Under the pieces are notes generated by a model, which saw only the letters and a list, made by a program, of their open reading frames with translations, did no database searches and was not told the DNA's origin. 64,000 bases of DNA from Spinacia oleracea (Eukaryota; Streptophyta; Magnoliopsida; Caryophyllales; Amaranthaceae). Position 1 is the stretch's first letter, and every line of letters starts with the position of its first letter. The translations under genes were made by a program, and so were the position numbers. The stretch spans positions 143,244,861 to 143,308,860 of the forward strand of contig NC_079492.1 of assembly GCF_020520425.1 (NCBI RefSeq), written 5' to 3'. Shown piece after piece: positions 46,168-57,938 of this stretch.

Positions 46168-46635
46168 CTGAAAAGGCAAGGAAACATTCAGTGCTTCTCT
46201 TTATTCAGATGTAACCACTAAGAGGGAGTGGGGAAGTTCATATCATAATATGGTTGGATTTCATACATTTCCAGATTTGCAAAGCGCAGCACACTGTCAT
46301 TGTCATTTTCTCTCTTCTCAAGTCCTGGTCATTGCCATTTTTTGGCGTTGCCATTTTCTCTCTTCTCAAGACTTGGTCACTGATTTCCAATACAAATTAA
46401 TCCAACCAATACAGTCTTAGAAATTTGAACTACTATCCTGGATGCTTATTGTAATAGTTAAACATCTCTTAATTTCAAATACATTAGATTGTGCAAACAT
46501 ATCATACTCTTGACACTTTTTATCCAAGAGAAAAGTAGAAATATACTTTGATCGGAACATATGAAAATCAATCAAATAAACATAAATAAGCTCGTTAATT
46601 CAAAGAAAATGAAGCAAAAAAAGATCTTACAGCCA

Positions 46636-46637
<2 letters not shown>

Positions 46638-46713
<76 letters not shown>
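46638..46713 (+). repeat. (GA)n microsatellite
   Basis: About 75 bp of uninterrupted AG/GA dinucleotide. Confidence 0.97.
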
Positions 46714-46715
<2 letters not shown>

Positions 46716-46956
46716 TAAGGGCATAAATCGGAATAGTTCATGATAGACCATGAGGACATAAATCAGAATAGTTCATGATAGACCAACGAAGAAGATCTCC
46801 TTGATGACATTGAAGAGGAGAGAAGTTAATTTCTTCCTCTTTTGATTTCTTTATGGAATCACAAAAATAAAAACAGCATTAACACAATGAGGTCGTATTC
46901 CATAAGTAAAAAAAATATCATTTCTTTAAAAATTCTAAGAGAACATAATTCCTTAC

Positions 46957-47066
46957 TTGCAGAATACGCACTGGTCTTTCTCCCATTGCAGAACAGATGA
47001 CTGCCAGCTCTGCATCTGCATCAGCAATTTCCTGTAGTGGCTGAGCTCTTTTAACACTCATGTCAC
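46957..47066 (-). pseudogene. Unidentified captured exon
   Basis: An exon of 110 bp bounded by TAG acceptor (47067-47069) and GTAAGG donor (46956). It reads DMSVKRAQPLQEIADADAEL, then AVICSAMGERPVRILQ, with no stop. The peptide is coding-like and flanked by good splice sites. It lies directly upstream of the FEN1 exons but does not match the corresponding FEN1 sequence, and I do not recognise it. Probably part of the same captured assembly. Confidence 0.5.
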
Positions 47067-47897
47067 CTAGCAGTTTTCCAGCACATACTTACGAGACCTT
47101 CTCCAAGCCTATAAATTAGTGGAATTTATTAGGAAACATAGCTAATGTTTAGGAAACATGATGAATAAATAATATCAAATTGAAATACTTGGTATAAGCC
47201 AGAGAAACTCCTTAAATTTAGTGCACACAATGGAAAAAAATATAAAACTGTGGATATGGAGATAGGAAGTTAAGCAAACATGTCGTATATTTGACTGAAA
47301 GCTTCTCCAGCATTACCCACAAAGTATATATTCAAGACTCATATAGTGCTTCATAGTATATTGCCTATACCTCAAAATTAAAGAGATGGTGGACTTGGCT
47401 TAAGTATCAAATTCTACGTAGGCTAATTGCTTTTAAAAACCTCTAATAGATACACTCTAAACATGGTGCCAGGAAATTTTCATAGATTCATGGACCCATT
47501 ACAACTCATGAGATCTTTCACTCACATTTTGTCTCATTCAAGAATTGTTTGCCTGCTTCTGGCACATTTACAATTTTATAGTATGTAGTTATAAACCTTA
47601 TGGCTAATAGATCAAACATTTGGAATCACAACCTTATCAGGTACTTTTAGAAATGAGACATTATTGATCTATGAACTATTGATCTTTTTTTTGCAGTAAT
47701 CAGATATGGAATGATTTGAGAAGAAATATGCAGTTGACAGAAAGAGAATGCCAGTCCAATTTAAGAAATTGTAACTTAAAAATACCAGTCCAATTTGAGA
47801 ATAGTAGTCTAGCGACTCTACATCAAGGTCATTACATATAGAAATGCAAAGAGTAACTTATTATCAAACAAAAGAAAGTCATACTTATGCAATGTAC
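47067..47897. other. Intron-like spacer in captured region
   Basis: No gene recognised. AATACCAGTCCAATTTGAGA-type phrase occurs twice near 47750-47800. Confidence 0.3.
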
Positions 47898-47971
47898 CTA
47901 TTGATGGCCCTTGAATGAGCCTATTAGGCCATTTTTGGGGAAACTCCTCCATATTGGACAAGCAGATCTGC
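47898..47971 (-). pseudogene. OSGEP/GCP1-like exon fragment
   Basis: A 74-bp exon with acceptor at 47972-47973 and GTACAT donor at 47896-47897. It reads ADLLVQYGGVSPKMA, two stop codons (TAA TAG), then AHSRAINR. This matches the region before the first metal-binding motif of Kae1/Qri7-type tRNA threonylcarbamoyladenosine synthases, most closely plant mitochondrial GCP1 (QYGGVxPxxAxxAHS). The enzyme makes t6A37 in tRNA. The two stops replace the conserved pair before AHS and prove non-function. No other exon of the gene was seen. Confidence 0.65.
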
Positions 47972-49035
47972 CTTGATCATTACAAATTAAACATTAGACA
48001 AGTAGATTAAGTTCCTTCAATAATATGAAGTATGTTGTATGAATATGTAAGTACAAATATGGTTCTCTATTTAGGTACTTCCATTAGGGCACATGTACCA
48101 CAAAGATCATGCACTATCCCCCCATAAAGCGAGACACCATAATGCATTAACACATCAACATGGTTGAAATTAACAAAGAACAAACCATAGGTAGTGCTAG
48201 AATAGCTAGACTGCTAGTGACATCAACAATTATAACTTAACCTATATACAGAAGTATTTTCAATAGAATTTCAATGGAAAAATCGTCAATTGCTAGATAC
48301 CCAGTCAGTTATACCCATATCCCACGAACTGATAGCATTCCGAACTTGCGTTAAGCTTCCAATATCACTTGAATGGATGAACCATCCTATTATCTACTCC
48401 GCTCTATCATCTACCACTCTGTGCCTAGGATTTTCTTAGTTGTCTCTCTCTATAATAACAATATAGCACCCCGCAGCCCTCAAACTCTCTTTAAATCCAA
48501 CATTCTTAAAGACGGGATGTCAATCCAATGCGTCGATGGTTCATGAATTTATCAAACCCATTACCAGAAAAAAATGGAGAATCACATGACAGAAAAATTA
48601 GAGATGATCACTTAAATACACATGTAACAATATTTTGATATTTGTTCATTAATTTTGACTATGAAAATTATATTAAGTTAATATAAACGACTGAACTCTA
48701 CAAGAATGGGCAATATATATAATTGACCAAGCTTAATAACATGTACTTGAAGACCAAGCTTAACAATAGATTATAAAACATATTAGTGACATTGTGCACA
48801 AGTCAAACAAGTGACACTCAAGTTATTAAACATACAAGATTAAGTCTCGTTTTAATCAGATAGTTAAAGGGGAACATTCAGCGAAAAGGCAGAGGTATCC
48901 GTCACCTTCGTAAGATGCTAGAAAATATCCAGGAAAAAGTTTATGTTTCAAACAAAACAGTACCCAGAACCGAGAAAAACACATTAATTCCTTTTTTAAA
49001 CAAGCAAATTTGCGTTAAATAGAACCACATGAATA
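47972..49035. other. Captured-region spacer, no gene
   Basis: AT-rich with no recognised exon on either strand. Confidence 0.3.
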
Positions 49036-49175
49036 GAGAGATTACAGACCGAATCATACTCATCTATTTCGATATTCCCATCATCTCTATGATAAAACTC
49101 CTCGTCCACTTCATCAATGAATTCTGCCACATCCTGCTCATCAGCCTTATGGTCGAATTCGTCGACTTGCTGCTG
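49036..49175 (-). pseudogene. Acidic exon-like segment, unidentified
   Basis: One minus-strand frame stays open and reads QQQVDEFDHKADEQDVAEFI, then DEVDEEFYHRDDGNIEIDEY. The strongly acidic composition with a consistent frame suggests a real exon. Acceptor and donor are not certain. No family recognised. It may be the 5'-most exon of a captured gene whose leader lies near 49870-49950. Confidence 0.4.
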
Positions 49176-50868
49176 GGACTTGATTCACCTGCATCTAAAT
49201 GTCGATTGCCATTAGGATAAAAGGGGTAGGATGAAGAATTCATACATAATATCCAACCTAAACCCTGTTTGTAATCCACCCAACTGATCTACCACTCAAA
49301 GATAAATCATACTCCATAAATATACAGAAATTGAAAATAACCACCAAACAATTAAACTCTTAAATCATAAGCATCGCCTAGGGAGTATCAATTGTCAGTC
49401 AATTTTGTATGTTTATATCAATTAACTTAACCCCTAATATTTACCCTCTTGAACAATCAATCACCAAACATAACTAAGATCAATACTGGGTACCAATGTT
49501 AGATCTTCTATAGATCTTCAATCACCCAAAAAAAGTACAAGTAGAAAATAAGACCGAGAATCAAAATCTGAAAATTCCCATTAAAAATCCCCCAGAATTT
49601 CCAAATCTAATGAACACCCAATTTAGAAAGAAAAAAAACAAAACCCAACTGGCAAACCTTGAACCCCGTTCAACATTCTCAAAAAAAACAAACAAAATTA
49701 GAATCTCAAAACCCTAAAACATACCCTAAAAACACTAAATATATAGAATATATAAACAAAAAAAACTACAAAAGAATAATATATGTGACACGAGGAAATA
49801 AGAAAATAAACAAAAAGAATGAATATTATAAAAGGTAAACAGATAAAGACGATCACCTTTAATTCAATTTTTAATCAAATTAAATTTTGAGGCAGGAGAG
49901 AAATCTGGAAAACTCTCGTTTTCCTTCAACTTCAATCCCTTCTAAATATTAGATGAATGGAGTTTCTTCTTCTCTTTTTTTTTAGTAATTAATTTATTTT
50001 ATTTATTTCCAGCTAAAAAACGACTTTATTGGGCTGTGGGGGAAAGACAAAACTGTTGGGTCGAAAAATTAAAATAAAAATTGAAAATCAATTCAAACTA
50101 TATTATGAAAATCAAATCAAACATAAAAATAAAATTGAAGTCAATTCAACTATGTAGTTTCGTGATATTACAGGGGATGTACTTGATCTTAGTACTGCTA
50201 ATGTAAGAGATGAGAGGAGAGAGAAATAAATTGCATACCCATCATAAATCATATGTCCAAATCGCATCCTTCTCCCCTTTAGCAAGAGATGATAAACCCT
50301 AGACAATGAAAAAACACAAAATTAGCAAATCACAAAATTGTAGAAGATTTAAAAGGAGAAGTAATGAAAGAAAGAGGGAAAACCTAGGATAGAGATTTGA
50401 TCCTTTGACGTTGTTGTCTATGGCAGCTCCAACGCAACACTGCGACCACTTGGTTGAGGCTGAGATAAACAACGCATTAATGGTGGTGGTAAGATCGGAA
50501 TTTGGTGAATTGTTGTGGAGCTTGATTTTGATGAGAGGGGCGGAGGAGGGAGGAGAGAGGAGAGAAACTTAGGATAGAAATTGAATTAGGGAAAAGATCC
50601 AGCAAATGGATCAGATGAAACTATGAAAGAAAGGAAATGAGAAAAGGGATATCACGTGAAAAGGCTCATGTTATACTGTTTGTAAGCAAAGTACTAAAGG
50701 TTTGGAAAAGGCTCATGCTTTTAAAGGGAAGGTTTCAATTTTCAATTCCTTGTGAATAGTGAATTTCAAGGTTTTAAACTTTCAACACTCAAAACACTAT
50801 TGATAAGCATAGTATTTTCAATGCACGCATTTTAAAGGTTTGAGATATATAATAATTACAGTACATAT
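49176..50868. other. AT-rich flank with promoter-like pieces, no gene
   Basis: 49860-49960 and 50380-50600 (minus strand) look like C/T-rich plant 5' leaders (TTCTCTCCTC and TCCTCCCTCC tracts), with no reading frame that can be recognised. They may be captured 5' ends of genes. Confidence 0.35.
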
Positions 50869-51170
50869 TAGTTTTTTTTTTCAAAAGGAAATGCATTAAT
50901 AAAGAGTCATACGACATAACAAATTGAATCAAATAAAGGTTTCCTTCATCAAAATCACGGTCGTTGAATAGATCTTGCACTGTAGAACGTCTCCCGTATA
51001 TAATGCTGGTACATGCAGCCTTTTCACATAGAGAGTCTAACGATTTGTTGTAGCCGCGAGGATGATTTCCATTTGATTCATCTAGATGTAATCGAAAAAT
51101 TGATATTTGTCGCGATGCCGCATAAAACTTTACCAACAAACTAATTATACATAAATCCACCATACTAAAA
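50869..51170 (-). mobile_element. LINE 3' remnant with poly-A
   Basis: The minus-strand frame ends DEGNLYLIQFVMSYDSLLMH and runs through TTTATTAATGCATTTCC into a poly-A, seen as the T run at 50872-50882. This is the layout of a plant L1-type 3' end (stop region, AATAAA-like word, A tail). 5'-truncated. Confidence 0.5.
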
Positions 51171-51479
51171 CTAAAACTAACTCCACCATAGGGAGACTAA
51201 CGAACAAGGACGAACTCCGCCCATATGGTGAAAATTTATTGAATTTTAGAGATCATAACTGAATTAAATAAAGAGAAAGGGTCGGAAATAGTCTAATTTC
51301 CGAAGAAATTAGACTATTTTCGGCCTATAATGGGCAAAAAAAAACCCTAGAAAGGAGAGAGGAGGGGAGAGCGGCGAGAGGTTTTTTACGGTTTACTTCT
51401 CCCAATTTAAGTACATAGTAGTCTTATATATAAGAAACAAATTTGTGTTGTTACAGTTAAACCTGAAATAACATGTAAA

Positions 51480-51545
51480 ACGGTAACTTTTGTGCAAGAC
51501 CGTCTTATCGGAAAGACCACTTTAATTGCTTAACTAATTGGTGTT
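51480..51545 (+). mobile_element. Fragment of the A/B Mutator-like family
   Basis: AACTTTTGTGCAAGACCGTC TTATCGGAAAGACC, followed immediately by ATTGCTTAACTAATTGG. One short piece joins the terminal repeat and the array word of elements A and B. Confidence 0.65.
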
Positions 51546-52545
51546 TGTATAGGAAATTTTGTATATAGATTGTGTGGTAAATATCTAATAAACAATAGAC
51601 ACTTCATATGATTGTGTAAATTTGCACATTAGCATATTCTTCACACAATTTATCGTTGGATATTTTTTGTTACATATATGTAGACTTGATCAACTATACC
51701 CCGACCCGACTCAAAAAAGTGTGGATTTGGACACCCTAAAATATGCATTTTTAGACAAAAACCCGAGCTCGACCCGGAAAAGCCCGTTTGTCCCATAATG
51801 CCCGCACCAAAATTATGAGTTTGCCATGATTTTTTGTGTTAGAGTCCGATCTGGCCCAAATTTTGATAACCTCTACCTATATGGATTAAACAAGTGTAAT
51901 TTTGATTTGACTACGCCTATGTTTGTTTCAAATAAATCCAGAATTAGGAATTTTTCATATTTACCACCTTTTAAGTTTCATGTTTTTGTATTTACCACCT
52001 TATAAAATGTTATTTCATATTTACCACCTTAATTTTATGAAAAGTTTCGTATTGACTGAAATTCGGCTTTATACATTAGTTATTTCTGTTCCAAATGTTT
52101 TTGAAACAAGTGGATGGTCGCGAGCGTTGGGCGCAATGTGGCTGGATATTTAAATTTGGCTCCGATGGTGTTCTAGCACCCTAATTTTATTTTTGGAATT
52201 CGGATCGATTTCGGATTTTTGGGAATCCGATCCAAAAAATTCAGATCGATCAGATTAGATCATATATCCGAAAATTAAATACCCCTATGTAGTACATGTT
52301 CTGCGTTTTAGTTGAAAAATTGGATACTCGAAACTCGATACTATACGCAGTACATGTTCTACATTTTATTTGAATAAAAAAGAAAATGCAAACGTATATG
52401 AGAATCCTTTTCAACAAAAAGAATTGAAAATTAAAATTGGATACTCGAAACTAGATACTGTACACAGTACATGTTCTACATTTCATTTGAATAAAAAATG
52501 AAATGCAAACGTATATGAGAATTTTTGTCTTATTCCAGACTATGT
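51546..52545. other. Repeat scraps between elements
   Basis: Contains three copies of CATATTTACCACCTT-like words (51958-52035), a pair of GGATCGATTTCGGAT-type words at 52200-52250, and a 90-bp direct repeat (GGATACTCGAAACT...CGTATATGAGAAT) at 52322-52411 and 52438-52524. No gene. Confidence 0.55.
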
Positions 52546-52579
52546 TCATAATTAGGTGTACTCAAAATCGGTTTAATAC

Positions 52580-53585
52580 CAATGTTCATAAATATGTCCT
52601 TCACCCAAGGTGCATTAAGTCTAATACCAAGGTTCAGATTAATTGCGAACAATTAATTCAGTGAGATCAAGTGATCGGAACAGCTAGCTGGAGCAATGCT
52701 TCCGATCAGTGAGTTCTAATGGATATTGAACTCACAACTTACTCTTGACTGAACCTACAAGGTCACACCAATGACACGTAACAGATCACCAGATTAAATG
52801 AATCGGAAATTAATTTAATAGCTTTTCGGGAATTAAGTTGGAAACGTATTATACGATACGACCTTGCATCGGAATCGTATATCGTATCGCGAATATTCGT
52901 AAGCTAGGCGAGACGAATAAATCGTATCGTACGACGGTGATTCGTCGTATACGAAACAATAAATAATATATCGGAAATATATTAAAACGCGAATACGAGG
53001 AGCGTCCCACGAGCTGAGTGCACGAAGCACTCAAGGCCCATGGGCGCGCGCGCTAGGCAAGCAAGCAACACAACGCAGCAGCGAGGCCCATGGCCGAGGA
53101 GCTGTGCGCGTGCGAGCCGAGACCACGACACAGCAGCAGCATCGCGGCTCACGGCCCAGCTTGCTGTGCGTGTCCGTGTGATGGTGCGCGAGGCTTGCTA
53201 GCCGGCCTTGCCTCAAGGCTTGGTCGGTTAGTAAGGTTATGTAAATAACTTTCTAACCTCTTTCCAACTAATCACAACACAATACACACAACCCTAGGAG
53301 AAAACAGAGAACCCTAATTCTCTCTGTGCCTCCAAAGTGTGTTCATCCCAAAAGAAAAGTATCTTGATCGATTGTCTAAGCTACGATAATCAAGACGGAT
53401 CTGAACGTGTCGGTGAACCAAGTAGAGGAACGACAAGTGGAGTTCTTTGTTCGTGTTCGTTGACAGATTATTATGGAAAACATGCTTCGAATGTAAGTTT
53501 GCTTAATCTGTGCTTTATACATGTTTCCTGGCTTTGGGGATTGTTTCCGCACATGTTATTATGTTTAACTGTATTCCCCTACATG
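52580..53585 (+). mobile_element. LTR 3, diverged relative of solo LTRs 1 and 2
   Basis: Shares the ordered landmarks AATTCAGTGAGATCAAGTG, TTACTCTTGACTGAACC, GGTCACAC and GATCAGAT-type GC-rich block, and ends ...GGCTTTGGGGATTGTTTCCGC...CCCCTACA. In place of the CGGAAATATTG minisatellite it has a TCGTATA/CGATACG-rich block (52840-52970). No target duplication could be found. The right end runs straight into the minisatellite. Confidence 0.65.
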
Positions 53586-55136
53586 ATATGTACAGATCGA
53601 TTCTGATTTGGGGACGATAAGCACAAATTTAGTTCTGATGTGGATATGATCTGGACAGATCGGTTCTAATATGGACATGATCAGTACAGATCTGGACATG
53701 ATCTATACAGAGAAGTTTTAATCTGGACATGATCTGGACATACAAGTTCTGATTTGGACATGATCTAGAGAGATCGATTTTGATCGATTCAAATCTGGAC
53801 ATGATCTGGACATATGGGTTTTGATATGGACTTGATCTTGACAAATCAGTAAATATTTAGACATGATCTAGGTAAATTGATCCGAATATATGGGTTCTAA
53901 TCTACACACATGGGTTCTGATCTGGACAGATCGGTTCTGATCTGGACAGATCGATTCTGATCTGGACATGATCTATACAGACCAATTCTGATCTAGACAT
54001 GATCTGTACAGATCAATTCTGATATGGACATGATATGTACAGATCAGTTCTGATCTGGACATGATCTATACATACCAGTTTTGATCTGGACATGATCTGG
54101 ACATGATCAATTCTGATCTGGATATGATCTATACAGATCAGTTCTGATCTGGTCATGATATGTACAAACCAGTTCTGATCTGGACATGATCTGGACATGG
54201 TCAGTTCTGATATGGATATGATCTGTACAGATCAGTTTGGTCATGATCTATACAGATCAGTTCTGATCTAGTCATGATATGTACAAACCAATTCTGATCT
54301 GGACATGATCTGTATAGACAAGTTCTGATTGGGACATGATGTGGACATATGGGTTTTGATATGGACTTGATCTTGAAAAATCAGTACATATTTAGACATG
54401 ATCTAGATAGATCGGTCCGAATATATGGGTTCTAATCTACACACATGGGTTCTGATCTGGACATGATCTATACAGACGAATTCTGATCTGGACATGATCT
54501 GTACGGACTAGTTCTGATCTGAACATGATCTATACATATCAGTTTTGATCTGGATATGATCTGTGAAAATCAGTTCTGATCTGGTCATGATATTTACAGA
54601 CCAGTTTTGATCTGGACATGATATGTAAAAATCAATTATGATATGGACATGATCTCTGCAGATTAATTCTGATCTGAACATAAAATATACAGAGTCGATA
54701 TCTAGACCAGTTCTAACATGGACATATCGATTCTGATCTGGACATGATCTGTATAAATCGGTTATGATCTGAACATATTGGTTCTGTAAGGATTGAAAAT
54801 TATTTGTAAGGATCGGTTCTGATCTAGACAAGATCTTTGCAGATCTGAACATGATTTGGACATGATCTGGATATTACGTGATCATACCGGTTCTGTCTGG
54901 ATATATAATGGTTCTGATATGTAAAAATCAGTTATGATATGGACATGATCTGATCATATCGTGTATAATCTGGACTTAATGGTTTTAATTTGGACATGAT
55001 GAATTTGAATGTTTTTTTAATGTTTTTTATGCCTTAAATAACAGATTTTAATTGCACCGATATCAACATTCTTTTTTATTAAGGTAATAATAGTAATAAA
55101 ATAATAGTAATAATAACAATGATATAAATATATACC

Positions 55137-55247
<111 letters not shown>

Positions 55248-55249
55248 TT

Positions 55250-55462
55250 GGTCCGATCTGATTAAATCTGAAATAAGTAATAAGACTGAAATATGTTTAG
55301 TTCACCTTATTTATCCTGATCTGATCTGATCTAAACTTATTTTTTCTGATCTGATCTGAACTTGTTTTTTCTAATATGATCTGGTCTGGTCTGATCTGGT
55401 CTGATCTGATCTGATCTGGTCTGATCTGGTCTGATCTGGTCTGATCTGGTCTGATCTGATTC
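55250..55462 (+). repeat. CTGATCTGGT pentamer-type repeat
   Basis: Runs of CTGAT and CTGGT alternate, especially at 55375-55460. A homologous but shorter run is at 57190-57330. Confidence 0.9.
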
Positions 55463-56156
55463 TTCAGAATTAAGTTTAAACAAAAATAAACATTTATTAA
55501 TATTAAACGACTTACGTGTAAAATAAATGTTACACAAATTTATAATATTGTTATTATTTACTTGACTTTGTTCATGATTTAACTATTCCTTATATTAAAT
55601 AGACCTATACATGATCTAGATAGATCGGTTATGATCTAGACATATAAGTTATGATCTGGATATGATATGTACATATCGGTTCTGATCTAGACATGATTTG
55701 TACATATCAGTTATGATCTGGACATGATTAGTTCTAATCTGGACATGATCTGTACAGATTAGTTCTGATCTGTACATGATATGTACAGTTCAGTTCTGAT
55801 CTAGACATGATCTGTACAAATCAATTCTGATCTGGACATGATATGTACAGTTCAGTTCTGATCTGGACATGATCTATACAGATCAGTTCTGATCTGGACA
55901 TGACATGATCTGTACAGATCAGTTCTGATCTAGATATGATATGTACAGTTCAGTTCTGATCAGGACATGATATGTACAGATCAGTTCTGATCGGGTCATG
56001 ATCTGTACAAACTAGTTCTGATCTGGACATGATATTTGCAGATCAATTCTGATCGGGTCATGATCTGTACAGACTAGTTCTGATCTGAACATGATCTTTG
56101 CAGATCAATTCTGATCTGAACATAATCTGTACATAGTCGATATCTAGACCAGTTAT

Positions 56157-56686
56157 TAGGGGTGAGCACAACAGGGTACCCTGTTGAAATTCCAGGAACC
56201 GGAACAGGAACCTGTTGCAACAGGTTCCTTAAAATGAGAACCGGAACCGGAACCTGTTGCAACAGGTTCCGATTCAGGGTACCCTGTAATTTTGAAATTT
56301 TAAGTAAAAAATTTATATTTTATTGAAAAACTATCTACTTTATGGTTTGGGCTTTGATTGTTTTATAGTTTTCGCTTAAGTTGCAATTCTATATTTATAT
56401 TTTCCAAAAATTAGCTTGGATTGTTTTATATTTTGAGCATATGAAGCATTTTCATATGGCCCAGTTCCTTATTTTGGGTACTCCACGTTAAAATTAGTGT
56501 GTACAGGGTACCCAACAGGGTACCCGTTCTAAAAATTTGTTACCCGGAATCGGAACCTGTTGCAACAGGTTCCCAAATTTGTTACCCGGAACCGGAACCT
56601 GCACAACAGGTTCCGTTTCCGGAACCTCAGGTTCCTAACAGGTTCCGGTTCTGATTCAGGGTACCCTGAATATTTGCTCACCCCTA
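56157..56686. mobile_element. hAT-type MITE with nested palindromes, TSD CCAGTTAT
   Basis: Termini TAGGGGTGAGCA and TGCTCACCCCTA, flanked by a perfect 8-bp duplication CCAGTTAT (56149-56156 and 56687-56694), the hAT signature. 530 bp, no transposase. Three exact 22-bp palindromes centred on CCTGTTGCAACAGG begin at 56207, 56249 and 56552, and CAGGGTACCCTG recurs near both ends. Confidence 0.96.
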
Positions 56687-57123
56687 CCAGTTATAATTTG
56701 GACATATCAATTCTGATCTGGACATGATCTGTACAAATCGGTTTTGATCTGGACATATTGATTCTGTAAGGATCGATTCTGATGTAGACAAGATCTTTGC
56801 AGATTTGAACATGATCTGGACATGATCTGTACATATCAGTTATGATCTGGATATTATCTTATCCTATCAGTTCTAGTCTGGATATATAATGGTCTGATCT
56901 ATAAAAATCAGTTCCGATATGGACATGACCTGATCATATCGTTTCTAATCTGGACTTAATGGTTTATTGGTTTTAATTTGGACATGATCAATTTGAATGT
57001 TTTGTTAATGTTTTTTTATGCCTTAAATAATAGATTTTAATTGCATCGACAACAAAATTATTTTTTATTAAAGCAATAATAGTAATAAAATATTAAATAT
57101 AATAACAATGATATAAACATATA

Positions 57124-57125
57124 CC

Positions 57126-57191
<66 letters not shown>
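57124..57191 (+). repeat. (AAT)n microsatellite, copy 2
   Basis: About 68 bp, the duplicate of 55137-55247 within the block duplication. Confidence 0.95.
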
Positions 57192-57399
57192 CTGGTCTGA
57201 TTTGATCTGGTCTGATCTGATCTGATCTGATCTGAACTTATTTTTTCTGATTTGATTTGATATGAACTTATTTTTTCTGATCTAATCTGATATGAACTTA
57301 TTTTTTCTGATCTGATCTGATCTGATTAGATCTGAAATAAGTAATAAGGTCCTGAAATAAGATGAAATAAATAAGACCTTAGTATTGGGTTACCTACCC

Positions 57400-57938
57400 A
57401 GTACCCAGTGGACAAATGTAGCAAAATCTGCATAAAACAATGGTTTTTTTTTACACTATTACAGTAGACTTTCCATCAGTCTCTTCTATAGATCTACTGC
57501 GTACGGGTTCGTTTTTTCGCATATCTGATATGTGTGGAAACACACATATCAACTAAAAGACAAATAGCTAAAAGACAAAAAAGGAAGTACCATTCATGTA
57601 AAAAAAAGTACCATTCTTAAAAAGTATCATTCTGTAAAAAAAAGTACCATTTGTGTTTAGAAAAGTACCATTTAATTATTTTTTTTGTCTTTTTTCCTAT
57701 TTTGTCTTATATTCTGATATGTATTTCCCCATACACATCTTATATGTATTTGTACTTCCTCACTGCGTACAATCTACAACCCCGAATAGTAGACCCACCA
57801 TACCAACTAGTCAACTACCCAACCCAAAACTCCATCACTCTACCACTCAACCCAAAATTAGCAACAACAAGTCAACAACACATAAAGAGTGTCCAGAAAA
57901 ATACACAAGTTATTCGACGACGCCGTTTCGAGCCTACG
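57400..57938 (+). promoter_or_regulatory. Upstream and 5' leader region of the RING E3 gene
   Basis: Contains five close copies of AGTACCATT (57588-57670) and, at 57770-57930, a C/A-rich leader typical of plant 5' UTRs. An in-frame ATG at 57651 exists, but the preferred start is 57939, because the intervening sequence is not family-like. No TATA box can be assigned. Confidence 0.4.

Noticed and set aside
57651-57938. In-frame N-terminal extension of the E3 ligase from the ATG at 57651
   Set aside because: The extra 96 residues are unlike the family and derive from the repeat-rich leader; the ATG at 57939 gives the usual family length.
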